Positions 15,629-23,333 of a DNA stretch of 35,802 bases are shown here, one piece after another (position 1 is the stretch's first letter; each line of letters starts with the position of its first letter). The notes beneath the pieces are model-generated. The model was not told the origin of the DNA. It worked only from the letters and a program-made list of their open reading frames with translations, and made no database searches. The translations under genes were made by a program, and so were the position numbers. Origin of the DNA: an uncultured Prevotellaceae bacterium (GTDB lineage Bacteria > Bacteroidota > Bacteroidia > Bacteroidales > Bacteroidaceae); NCBI GenBank assembly GCA_900320045.1, contig ONQT01000030.1, forward strand, positions 1-35,802, in the 5' to 3' direction.

Positions 15629-15661
15629 AGATAACAAACAGTTACTCCTAAAAACCACCTG

Positions 15662-15693
15662 CAAAGATAATAATTTTATTTGCAGTAAACAAA
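15662..15693 (-). promoter_or_regulatory. Histidine kinase promoter
   Basis: On the minus strand, TTTG (15690-15693), a 20-nt spacer and TATCTTTG (15662-15669) form a complete promoter. A leader of about 30 nt contains TTTAGGAG before the ATG. Confidence 0.75.
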
Positions 15694-15773
15694 TAAAATG
15701 ACAATTTTTTTGTAATATGACGTTTTTCTTGTCTTACGTCATTTCGCAAAGAACGATGAAAACCAGTTTCCTG

Positions 15774-16958
15774 TTATCCACGTTTGGCCTTTTCCCAAGC
15801 ACCTCCGCCCTGATGAGTGCGCAAGTAGTGCATGCCTCTGAATACGTTGATGTTCATGAACAGGAAATAGTAGGGTACAAACAGCCACTTGTTCTTTTTC
15901 CCGTGCTGTTCCAGCATGTATCCACCCCATGCTGCCAGATAGAATAGAATCTGCAGCATCCAAATGACATTATAAATGATACCTCCCTTTATCAGTACCA
16001 GCCACACGTTCAGCGGGATGAGCGCCATCATACAGATCGGGGTCAGTGTCCATCGTAATACCCGATGAGACACAAACTGGAATGCTACCAATGGCTGTTT
16101 GAAGGGATTCATCATGCCACGCAGCCACCAGATGCTTTGCAGGCCACCGGCACAGATGCGTCGCTTACGCTTCGACTCCTCTTCCAGATTGGCTGAACCA
16201 TATTCCATGGCGTAAGCCTCTGAAGTATAGGCAATCTTGTGGCCTTCAGAAACCATGCGCATGGACATCACAAAGTCGTCCAACAGTGCTGTTTCAGGCA
16301 TGGGCTGATATAGTTTGGTGCGGATGGCATTCAATTCTCCTGCAGCTCCCATGGCAGAATACAGGTCGCTATCCATTCGCTTGAGCGCACTCTCATAGCG
16401 CCAGTAAAGCCCTTCGCCTTCTGATGCCACTTCACCTTCATGGCGTGAGACGACGCGTTTTTCACCGGCTACGCAACCCACCTGAGGGTCTTGGAAGCAA
16501 CGCACGATTTCACGGATGGCTTCACGGTTCACCATAGTATTCGCATCGGTCATCACTGTCAGTTCTGTCTTCACTTGACTGATACCATGGTTTAGGGCTG
16601 CCGTCTTACCGCGTCGCTCCGGACTATACACTATTTCAACGTCATCGTATTTCTTCAGTCGCACGTTGGTGTCGTCCGAAGAACCATCAGTAACCCACAT
16701 GATATGTAGCTTCCGGGCAGGGTAATCGGTGTCGTAGATGTTTTGCATTTTCCAGTCTACGATATCCTGCTCATTGTAGGCGCAGACAAGGAAAGTGACC
16801 TCAGGAAGCAAATTGTCCGAAGGAAGTTCCATGCGTTGTGGAACTCCCTTCAGCCAATGTTTGATGCGAACCATGACAAACAACACAAGTGCATAACCTA
16901 CATACGTGTAGACGCAAATGCACAGGCATATCCAGAATAATATCTTCAGTGTTGTCAT
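15774..16958 (-). CDS. Membrane family 2 glycosyltransferase
   Basis: The 394-residue enzyme has an N-terminal TM helix (ILFWICLCICVYTYVGYALV), a GT-A catalytic domain, and two or three C-terminal TM helices (about 295-370). The motifs follow the processive GT2 order: VTDGSSDDT, MTDANTMV (the metal motif), ALLDDFVMSMRM, and RKRRICAGGLQSIWW, which stands in the position of the Q/RxxRW motif. This resembles PgaC/IcaA- or hyaluronan-synthase-like enzymes, so it could make or extend a surface polysaccharide. Q-x-I-W-W in place of Q-x-x-R-W makes true processivity uncertain. It begins 23 bp after RNase G and probably shares its transcript. Confidence 0.85.
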   Translation of the reverse strand: MTTLKILFWICLCICVYTYVGYALVLFVMVRIKHWLKGVPQRMELPSDNLLPEVTFLVCAYNEQDIVDWKMQNIYDTDYPARKLHIMWVTDGSSDDTNVRLKKYDDVEIVYSPERRGKTAALNHGISQVKTELTVMTDANTMVNREAIREIVRCFQDPQVGCVAGEKRVVSRHEGEVASEGEGLYWRYESALKRMDSDLYSAMGAAGELNAIRTKLYQPMPETALLDDFVMSMRMVSEGHKIAYTSEAYAMEYGSANLEEESKRKRRICAGGLQSIWWLRGMMNPFKQPLVAFQFVSHRVLRWTLTPICMMALIPLNVWLVLIKGGIIYNVIWMLQILFYLAAWGGYMLEQHGKKNKWLFVPYYFLFMNINVFRGMHYLRTHQGGGAWEKAKRG

Positions 16959-16981
16959 GGTTGCTTAGTGTATTTACTTTC

Positions 16982-18565
16982 TCAAGTGTTAGATTCAATT
17001 TCTTCCTGCATATCGATGAACTGGCGGTTCTGGTCGTAAAACTCATACTGTAGGAAGGCGAGCTTCTGAGAAGGTATTACTCTTACTCCCATGCCGTATT
17101 TCAGTTGCCATTGTCGTTTCAGCGACCAAAGGCCCTGATTGATGTAGGCGGCAACGTAAGGATGTACATGCAGGTAGAACTTGCGAATGCCAATCTTGTT
17201 GACCATGCGGTCAATTTTGCTCTCGAGTTGATCTGTAAACAGGATAGACGACTTGATTTTGCCTTTTCCAAAGCAGGTCGGACATGTTTCTTCTACATTG
17301 ACATCCATAGCCGGACGTACACGCTGACGGGTAATCTGCATCAGTCCAAATTTGCTCAGTGGCAGGATGTTGTGGCGCGCTCTGTCTTTCTGCATGTTCT
17401 TGCACATGCGTTCATAAAGCAACTGGCGGTCTTCTGCGAGGTTCATGTCAATGAAGTCAACTACGATGATGCCACCCATGTCGCGCAGTCTCAGCTGGCG
17501 AGCCAACTCGTCGGCAGCACCAAGGTTTACTTCCAATGCATTGGCCTCCTGTCCGTTTTCGGCACGTGTACGGTTACCCGAGTTGACATCCACGACGTGC
17601 ATGGCTTCTGTGTGCTGGATAATGAGGTAGGCACCGCGTTTGTAGTTGACGGTACGTCCGAAGCTGGACTTGAGTTGCTTGGTGACACTGAAGTTGTCGA
17701 AGATGGGTACATTGCCATTGTATAACTTGACAATGTTTTTCTTTTCTGGCGCAATGAGTTCAACATAGTCTTGCACCTGATGGAAAATAGCTTCGTCGTT
17801 AACGTGAATGCCGTCATACGTCGAGGCATCGAAAACGTCGCGCAGCAGAGCTACGGCACGTCCTGTCTCTTCAAAACACAATTGCGGTGTCTTGAGGGCT
17901 TTCTGTGCCTTGGTAATGGTGTCTTCCCAGCGCTTCATGAGCATCTTCAACTCTGTATCGAGTTCCGCAACACGCTTGCCTTCGGCTGACGTCCTGACAA
18001 TAATGCCGAAGTTCTTGGGGCGAATACTTTGTACGAGTTGCTTCAGACGGGCTCGTTCCTCGCTTTTCTTGATTTTTGATGAAACGGAAACTTTATCGCC
18101 AAAAGGCATCAGAACCATGTATCGTCCTGCAAAACTCAGTTCGCAGGTCAGTCGCGGTCCCTTGGTTGAGATGGGTTCCTTAACGACCTGTACCAGAATT
18201 TCCTGGCCTTGTTTCAGAATGTTCTGCACACTGCCATCCTTGGGTAGGTCGGGCTGACGGGTTGCTTTGCTGATGGGATAAAGTTTCTTCTTGTCGCTTT
18301 GTACCTGTTTCAAGTACTTCTCGTAAGAGCTGAATTGAGTGCCCAGGTCAAGATAGTGCAGGAAGGCATCGCGTTCAGAGCCTACTTCTACGAAGCAGGC
18401 ATTCAGTCCAGGCATGAGCTTTCGCACACGGCCCAGATAGATGTTGCCTACAGAATAGCTGGCCTCCTCGCGCTTTTCATTTTGGTATTCCACCAAATTC
18501 TTGTCCTCGAGCAGGGCGATGCTTATTTCTTTAGGCTGGACATCAATGATTACTTCACTGGTCAT
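16982..18565 (-). CDS. rng: Ribonuclease G/E family endoribonuclease
   Basis: RNase G cleaves single-stranded AU-rich RNA and matures 16S rRNA. The 527-residue product has a split S1 domain near the N-terminus (NIYLGRVRKLMPGLNACFVE, then a Lys-rich insertion). The catalytic region reads VVDVNSGNRTRAE and GGIIVVDFIDMN, giving the two Mg2+ Asp residues. The zinc-link motif is CPTCFGKGK. There is no long C-terminal scaffold, so it is G-type rather than E-type. ATG at 18565 starts the normal MTSEVIIDVQ; the open frame extends 25 codons further without family similarity. It follows HU and the bS22-like gene on the same strand. Confidence 0.95.
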   Translation of the reverse strand: MTSEVIIDVQPKEISIALLEDKNLVEYQNEKREEASYSVGNIYLGRVRKLMPGLNACFVEVGSERDAFLHYLDLGTQFSSYEKYLKQVQSDKKKLYPISKATRQPDLPKDGSVQNILKQGQEILVQVVKEPISTKGPRLTCELSFAGRYMVLMPFGDKVSVSSKIKKSEERARLKQLVQSIRPKNFGIIVRTSAEGKRVAELDTELKMLMKRWEDTITKAQKALKTPQLCFEETGRAVALLRDVFDASTYDGIHVNDEAIFHQVQDYVELIAPEKKNIVKLYNGNVPIFDNFSVTKQLKSSFGRTVNYKRGAYLIIQHTEAMHVVDVNSGNRTRAENGQEANALEVNLGAADELARQLRLRDMGGIIVVDFIDMNLAEDRQLLYERMCKNMQKDRARHNILPLSKFGLMQITRQRVRPAMDVNVEETCPTCFGKGKIKSSILFTDQLESKIDRMVNKIGIRKFYLHVHPYVAAYINQGLWSLKRQWQLKYGMGVRVIPSQKLAFLQYEFYDQNRQFIDMQEEIESNT

Positions 18566-18691
18566 TTCTAATACTTTCTTGGTTTGTGGGGTGCTGAATT
18601 TCTTCAACTCTTCATGAAAAAGAGCGCACCGTCGACTCATTTGGTCTCCGATACACTCCTTTCATTCTTTTCTCTCTAGCGTCTTGTGAGC

Positions 18692-18781
18692 TTACTTGCT
18701 CTTATGACGATTCTTGCGCAGTCTCTTCTTACGCTTGTGAGTAGCCATCTTGTGGCCCTTCTTCTTCTTTCCGTTTGGCAT
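18692..18781 (-). CDS. Very small basic ribosomal protein, bS22/mS38-like (AURKAIP1/COX24 domain)
   Basis: This 29-residue frame reads MPNGKKKKGHKMATHKRKKR followed by LRKNRHKSK and TAA. Sixteen of the 29 residues are Lys, Arg or His. The ending KRxKRLRKNRHK matches the AURKAIP1/COX24 (mS38/bS22) motif, in which a short basic helix sits in the small ribosomal subunit near the decoding centre. The Bacteroidota version is nearly invariant. It lies between HU and rng, 53 bp after HU, so it is probably expressed from the HU promoter. It is easy to miss because of its size. Confidence 0.85.
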   Translation of the reverse strand: MPNGKKKKGHKMATHKRKKRLRKNRHKSK

Positions 18782-18834
18782 AATTTTAATTGTTTATTTA
18801 AAATACTACTTGTTAAGATTTTCTTCTCCTTCCT

Positions 18835-19110
18835 TTATTTCATCTTGGAAATAAAGCTCTTGCAGGGTTTGAAAGCAGGAATGTCATGGGCTGCAATGAC
18901 CATTGTCGTGTTCTTGGAGATGTTGCGTGCAGTCTTCTGGGCACGACGCTTTACTGTAAACGTACCAAAGCCACGGAGGTAGACATTTTCTTTCTGAACA
19001 GCCATACAATCACGAATCTCTTCCATAAACGCCTCAACAGTGGCGCTGACGTCCTTCTTGGGAAGGCCTGTGTCTTCAACAATTTTGTTGATAATATCAG
19101 CTTTTGTCAT
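18835..19110 (-). CDS. HU-family DNA-binding protein
   Basis: The 91-residue product has the HU/IHF fold. The dimerisation helices read MTKADIINKIVEDTGLPKKD and VSATVEAFMEEIRDCM. The beta-arm region reads VYLRGFGTFTVKRRAQKTAR, and the end is IPAFKPCKSFISKM. It bends and packages DNA as a dimer. The arm segment RNISKNTTMVIAAHDIPAFKP departs from the usual RNPQTG consensus but keeps Arg-Asn and the Pro before the C-terminal helix. First gene of the HU, bS22-like, rng, glycosyltransferase run, with its own promoter. Confidence 0.95.
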   Translation of the reverse strand: MTKADIINKIVEDTGLPKKDVSATVEAFMEEIRDCMAVQKENVYLRGFGTFTVKRRAQKTARNISKNTTMVIAAHDIPAFKPCKSFISKMK

Positions 19111-19155
19111 CTCTATTTTGCTTTATATTTTCTTAATTGTTTTGATTTCGGGATG

Positions 19156-19163
19156 CAAAGATA
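19156..19163 (-). promoter_or_regulatory. HU gene promoter, -7 box
   Basis: TATCTTTG on the minus strand fits TAnnTTTG and gives a leader of about 40 nt. No clear -33 TTTG is found. Confidence 0.55.
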
Positions 19164-19226
19164 CTGTTTTTCAACGGGATATGGAAATTTTTAAGGCTTT
19201 TTTTTTCAAAAAACATATAAATTTCG

Positions 19227-19234
19227 TATCTTTG
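19227..19234 (+). promoter_or_regulatory. Pyruvate kinase promoter, -7 box
   Basis: TATCTTTG fits TAnnTTTG, with a predicted start near 19240 and a leader of about 20 nt. The -33 region is T-rich without an exact TTTG. Confidence 0.6.
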
Positions 19235-19259
19235 CACCTACATTTAATCGTTTTATCAC

Positions 19260-20696
19260 ATGAAACAGACCAAGATTGTTGCTTCTATCAGTGACCGCCG
19301 ATGCGATGTTGACTTCATTCGTCAACTTTTCAACGCAGGCATGAACGTAGTCCGTATGAATACTGCCCATGCTTCTGAAGAGGGTATTATAAATATAATA
19401 AGGAACGTGCGCGAGGTGAGTCGTCACATCGGAATTTTAATTGATACTAAGGGACCCGAAGTCCGTACTACAGGATGTGCCGATCCCATCGCTTATAAGA
19501 CAGGCGATGTTGTCAAGATCTTCGGCCGTCCTGAAATGGACACTACTCACGATATTGTTAACCTGAGTTATGAGAACTTTGCCGCCGATGTCCAGGAGGG
19601 AGACCATGTGCTCTTTGATGATGGAGCTCTTGACATGGTCATCATTGGCATCAATGGGCCTCAAGTCATAGCACAAGTCACAAATGATGGTATTCTGGGT
19701 TCGCATAAAAGCGTCAATGTTCCAGGTCGTCACATTGACCTTCCGGCACTAACAGCCAAGGATCGCAAGAATATCGTGCTGGCCATTCATCAGGATATTG
19801 ATTTCATTGCTCATTCCTTTGTCCGTTCTGCTGCTGATGTCCGTGCTGTTCAGGATATTCTCGACGCTCACAACTCTGACATTAAAATCATATCGAAGAT
19901 TGAGAATCAGGAAGGTGTCGACAATATTGATGAGATTATCGATGCGTCCTATGGTATCATGATTGCCCGCGGTGACTTGGGTATTGAGGTTCCTATTGAA
20001 CAGATTCCAGGAATCCAGCGCCATATCATCCGCAAGTGCATTCAAAAGAAGAAACCTGTCATCGTTGCCACTCAGATGCTTCACACGATGATAACCAATC
20101 CTCGCCCCACACGAGCCGAGGTTACTGACATTGCCAACGCAATCTACTCCTGTACCGATGCCTTGATGCTGTCTGGCGAGACTGCGAGCGGAAAATATCC
20201 CGTTGAAGCCGTTCTTACGATGGCATCCATTGCTGAGCAGGCTGAGCGCGACCGTTCCAACAGCAATGTCGAGATTCCTCTGCCTCCTAACTGTGACATC
20301 CGTGAGTTTATGGCCCATTCTGCTATTGAGGCTACAGAGAAATTAGGTGTCAAAGGCATCATTACTGATTCAACCACTGGCACAACCGCCCGTTCGTTAG
20401 CAGCATTTCGAGGACCACATCCCGTGCTGGCCATCTGCTATAACGAAAAACTGCAGCGTCTGCTAAACTTGTCGTATGGCGTCATTCCTGTCTACCAGAA
20501 AGAACAAATCAGTTCTGAACGTCTTTTCTTAGCGGCTGTTCGCATGCTGCGTCAGAAAGGTTATGTCGACCTTGACGACAAGATTGCCTACATGAGTGGA
20601 AACATTGCCGCCGGTGGTGCTACGAAGTTCCTGGAGATAAACACCGTCAAAGAAGTCTTTGACCAGTCCTACCAGTTCCATTTACCGCAGTTATAA
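19260..20696 (+). CDS. pyk: Pyruvate kinase
   Basis: This enzyme converts phosphoenolpyruvate and ADP to pyruvate and ATP, the last step of glycolysis. The 478-residue product shows the TIM-barrel start TKIVASISDRRCDVDFIRQL, the substrate loop NTAHASEEG, DTKGPEVRT, the metal and active-site run GIMIARGDLGIEVP, the KPVIVATQMLHTMITNPRPT signature, and LSGETASGKYPVEAV. A B domain (about 68-160) interrupts the barrel, and the C-terminal allosteric domain (about 340-475) is present. Length agrees with bacterial type II enzymes. A potassium channel gene follows after 25 bp and is probably co-transcribed. Confidence 0.97.
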   Translation: MKQTKIVASISDRRCDVDFIRQLFNAGMNVVRMNTAHASEEGIINIIRNVREVSRHIGILIDTKGPEVRTTGCADPIAYKTGDVVKIFGRPEMDTTHDIVNLSYENFAADVQEGDHVLFDDGALDMVIIGINGPQVIAQVTNDGILGSHKSVNVPGRHIDLPALTAKDRKNIVLAIHQDIDFIAHSFVRSAADVRAVQDILDAHNSDIKIISKIENQEGVDNIDEIIDASYGIMIARGDLGIEVPIEQIPGIQRHIIRKCIQKKKPVIVATQMLHTMITNPRPTRAEVTDIANAIYSCTDALMLSGETASGKYPVEAVLTMASIAEQAERDRSNSNVEIPLPPNCDIREFMAHSAIEATEKLGVKGIITDSTTGTTARSLAAFRGPHPVLAICYNEKLQRLLNLSYGVIPVYQKEQISSERLFLAAVRMLRQKGYVDLDDKIAYMSGNIAAGGATKFLEINTVKEVFDQSYQFHLPQL

Positions 20697-20721
20697 CCTG
20701 ATAGTTTATACATTCTATTCC

Positions 20722-21504
20722 ATGAAACTACGAGAATATATATCTACCGTCATTGAACCGCATAACGAGAATAAGTACTCCCGCTTGTACGACTCTCTTA
20801 TGCTGGTTGCCATTGCTATCGGTATTTATCCTCTGATGTTCCGACATCAGACTGTATTGTTTTGGTATTTTGACCTGATTTCGGGGATATGTTTTATTGT
20901 TGACTATATTTTGCGTTGGGTAACGGCTGATTATCGCTCAAAGTATAAGAGCTGGGCTGCTTTTGTGGTATATCCCTTTACGCCGATGGCCATCATTGAC
21001 TTGCTGTCCATCCTGCCTATATTCAATTTGCTCGGTCCGACCTTTAAGGTTGTCCGTGTATCGCGACTGCTGAAAATCCTGCGTATTTTCAAGTTTATCA
21101 GGTATTTTGAACCCTTGGAAATCATTTTGACGGTTATACGAAAACAACGGAAGATACTCTGTACAGTATTGTCGCTGGCTATTTTCTATATTTTCATTAC
21201 GGCCCTCATCATGTTTAATGCCGAAGAGGACATCAATCCACAAACTGGCGAATATCTTTTCAAGAACTTCTTCGATGCGTTCTACTGGGCTGCTTGCACC
21301 TTAACGACGGTAGGCTACGGAGACCTATATCCCATCACGACAGTTGGTCGTGTAATCAGTATTATCTCTTCGATGGTCGGTATTGCCATTATTGCCTTAC
21401 CGTCAGGTATTGTTACCGCAGGCTACATGGATGAATTGAAATCAAGAAGGAAAGAAAAGCTTAAAGCCTATAGGGAAAGTATAGAAGGAAAAGAAAAACA
21501 ATAA
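20722..21504 (+). CDS. Voltage-gated potassium channel
   Basis: The 260-residue membrane protein has six helices. S4 is recognisable by regularly spaced Arg/Lys residues (KVVRVSRLLKILRIFKFIRY). The pore loop carries the K+ selectivity filter TTVGYGD at residues 195-201, followed by LYPITTVGR and S6. It is a Kv-type ion-transport family protein without a large cytosolic regulatory domain; only a short basic tail (KSRRKEKLKAYRES) follows S6. ATG at 20722 gives the start MKLREYIS; the open frame above it overlaps the end of pyk. It ends before a hairpin shared with the convergent secG. Confidence 0.92.
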   Translation: MKLREYISTVIEPHNENKYSRLYDSLMLVAIAIGIYPLMFRHQTVLFWYFDLISGICFIVDYILRWVTADYRSKYKSWAAFVVYPFTPMAIIDLLSILPIFNLLGPTFKVVRVSRLLKILRIFKFIRYFEPLEIILTVIRKQRKILCTVLSLAIFYIFITALIMFNAEEDINPQTGEYLFKNFFDAFYWAACTLTTVGYGDLYPITTVGRVISIISSMVGIAIIALPSGIVTAGYMDELKSRRKEKLKAYRESIEGKEKQ

Positions 21505-21531
21505 GGATACGTATTCAATCTATAAAATAGT

Positions 21532-21561
21532 AAAGGGACTCCCCATGTAGGAAGTCCCTTT
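21532..21561. terminator. Bidirectional hairpin between the K+ channel and secG
   Basis: AAAGGGACT (21532-21540) pairs perfectly with AGTCCCTTT (21553-21561) around a 12-nt loop. The flanks are AT-rich but have no long T run on either side, so it is a moderate terminator for both convergent genes. Confidence 0.65.
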
Positions 21562-21586
21562 ATAAATTACCAAAACTCTGTCGTTA

Positions 21587-21970
21587 TTACTGAGCGGGCT
21601 GTGCAGGAGCAGCAGGAGTCTCAGCGGCAGGTGCTTGTGTAGCAGGAGCCTTGGCGTCCTTCTGCTGACTGGCGCCGAAGCCAGGCAGATTGTTCGGATT
21701 GGTCGTGGGATTGGCAACATTCTCCATGACGGAACTGTCACTCTGAGCTGTGGGGGCCACCCATGCGCAGGCAATACTGATGACAACCATAGCGGCTGCC
21801 AGGAACCAAGTGGCCTTCTCGATGAAGTCAGTGGTTTTGCGAACACCTGCTACCTGATTATAGCCAGCGAAACTTGATGACAGACCGCCACCTTTGCTCT
21901 CTTGAATCAGCACGATACCAATCATCAGCACGGCTGCTACTACGATAAGAATTACGAATAATGTGTACAT
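21587..21970 (-). CDS. secG: Preprotein translocase subunit SecG
   Basis: SecG is the third SecYEG channel component and helps SecA-driven export. The 127-residue product has two TM helices (LFVILIVVAAVLMIGIVLIQ and TWFLAAAMVVISIACAWVA). They are joined by the conserved loop ESKGGGLSSSFAGYNQVAGV followed by RKTTDFIEKATW. A long Ala/Pro/Gln-rich tail follows, as in many Bacteroidota SecG proteins. It is the last gene of the rlmN-to-secG block, 54 bp after the TPR gene. Confidence 0.95.
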   Translation of the reverse strand: MYTLFVILIVVAAVLMIGIVLIQESKGGGLSSSFAGYNQVAGVRKTTDFIEKATWFLAAAMVVISIACAWVAPTAQSDSSVMENVANPTTNPNNLPGFGASQQKDAKAPATQAPAAETPAAPAQPAQ

Positions 21971-22024
21971 GTTACTTTTGTTTTTTATTGTTATTATTAC
22001 TTTCGTTTATATTGTTTTATAACT

Positions 22025-22792
22025 TTATTTGTTTTTGCTGTTAATGATAAGTTTTTCGAGGAAGCGCAACTGATCCGTAAAATAGACGTTTTTCTCCGGG
22101 AACTGCTGACCAAGTCGCTGAATAATGTCATAAGCTTTCTGGTATCGTCCCTGTTTGATGTAGATGCGAGCCAATGTCTCAGTGAAGTATTCTTCGTCAC
22201 TGTCGTCAGCACTTGCCGTAGCTTTGTCACGGGACTCATTTTCTTCGTCAGGCAACTCATTCAGCAGAATGCGCCCTTGCTCCTGTTCAAGGAAGTTGTC
22301 TATGAGGCTCTGGCCCTTCATCTTGGGCGCGTCAGTATGCTCTTCCGTACGACTTTCTTCCTCAGTAGCCAGTAAGTAAGCAACATAGTCAACCGCAGCA
22401 TCGGCTGGGGTAGGCCGACGGTGGTGCGCAGGCTTCTCGTTGGTTTCTTCATCGATATCGTCAGGAATGGAGTCCAAGAATGAGTCTATGAGGTTCAGTG
22501 TGCGATTCTTGTCGACAGGCTGTGCAGTAGCAGATACATTTTGTTGTGTGTGTCGCAACTGGTAATGGGCAGCTTCTATCATCTGGAAGATGACTTTGCG
22601 GTCTGTGATGTAAACGGCTGCTCGACGCAGTTCTTCGTCAAAAGAAGGGTCGTGCAACAGATACAGATTCTGGAGCATGAGCAAACGAGGCGTCTGATAA
22701 TAGGGATACAACGCCAGCATGGAGCGCAACTCGTAGAGCGTGTCGCGATCCATCAGTTCTGGGTGGTTTATCAGTTCTCTCAGTTCCAGCAT
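22025..22792 (-). CDS. Tetratricopeptide-repeat protein of the lptE-secG cluster
   Basis: The 255-residue soluble protein has an N-terminal helical domain (MLELRELINHPELMDRDTLY, then LRSMLALYPYYQTPRLLML). A charged low-complexity middle (about 100-190) and a single C-terminal TPR hairpin (TLARIYIKQGRYQKAYDIIQ) follow. Homologous proteins are conserved beside lptE and secG in Bacteroidales, but the function is not known. TPR units bind proteins, so a scaffold role in secretion or LPS transport is possible (inference). The open frame extends to 22852 and would overlap lptE. ATG at 22792 was preferred because MLELRELINHPELMD is the recognisable family beginning and gives a 22-bp gap. Confidence 0.75.
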   Translation of the reverse strand: MLELRELINHPELMDRDTLYELRSMLALYPYYQTPRLLMLQNLYLLHDPSFDEELRRAAVYITDRKVIFQMIEAAHYQLRHTQQNVSATAQPVDKNRTLNLIDSFLDSIPDDIDEETNEKPAHHRRPTPADAAVDYVAYLLATEEESRTEEHTDAPKMKGQSLIDNFLEQEQGRILLNELPDEENESRDKATASADDSDEEYFTETLARIYIKQGRYQKAYDIIQRLGQQFPEKNVYFTDQLRFLEKLIINSKNK

Positions 22793-22814
22793 CTTTTTTT
22801 GTCTTTTCGTTCGT

Positions 22815-23333
22815 TTACCAGTTGGCAACGGCTGCATTGTATATTTGGTCACACAGGTCCTTAATCATCAGCCCAACCAACTCTTCCTGTACTTGCTGAA
22901 GCGACAGAGTGGTCTCATAAGACTGGTTGGCAGTAAACTGTCGTTCGAAATCTTCTGCATGATTGACGGTGTTGGTAAAGCGTACATTGACCGTTATCGA
23001 AAGTTCCGTCTGAGCAGAATAGCCTTCAGCACTGACAGACTTGTTGCGCTGCTGATATTGGGTGATTTCGCCTTCCAGCTTCAAGTCACCATTGCGTCGT
23101 ACCTGAATCAGTTTTGTATGGCTGGCAAAATAATCCTTCAGTTGATTATTGAACATAGCGCCCATAGGTGCCCAGACATAATTGGAGCGTACGGGAAAGT
23201 CAGCAATCTGAATGGTTTTTGTTTTGGTATAGTCAATACTGGCTCCATTGAACTTATAGCTCACGGAGCACGCTGAAAGCAGCATGGTTGCTGCCAGACA
23301 GGTCAGAATGTTTCTATATCTTGTCCAAGCCAT
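22815..23333 (-). CDS. lptE: LPS-assembly lipoprotein LptE
   Basis: LptE plugs the LptD outer-membrane barrel that inserts lipopolysaccharide. The 172-residue product has a signal peptide with lipobox (LAATMLLSACSVSY, Cys22), then YKFNGASIDYTKTKTIQIAD, typical of the Bacteroidota LptE family. The rest is an alpha/beta domain (GEITQYQQRNKSVSAEGYSA, TVNVRFTNTVN). Its ATG overlaps the last 20 bp of the sigma-54 activator gene, so translation is likely coupled. Confidence 0.9.
   Translation of the reverse strand: MAWTRYRNILTCLAATMLLSACSVSYKFNGASIDYTKTKTIQIADFPVRSNYVWAPMGAMFNNQLKDYFASHTKLIQVRRNGDLKLEGEITQYQQRNKSVSAEGYSAQTELSITVNVRFTNTVNHAEDFERQFTANQSYETTLSLQQVQEELVGLMIKDLCDQIYNAAVANW

Noticed and set aside
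15717-15742. 7-bp inverted repeat ATGACGT/ACGTCAT between the kinase and glycosyltransferase genes
   Set aside because: The stem is short and has no T run on either strand, so it is not called a terminator.
17105-17725. 206-residue open frame opposite RNase G
   Set aside because: It lies wholly inside a conserved enzyme gene and its translation has no family pattern.
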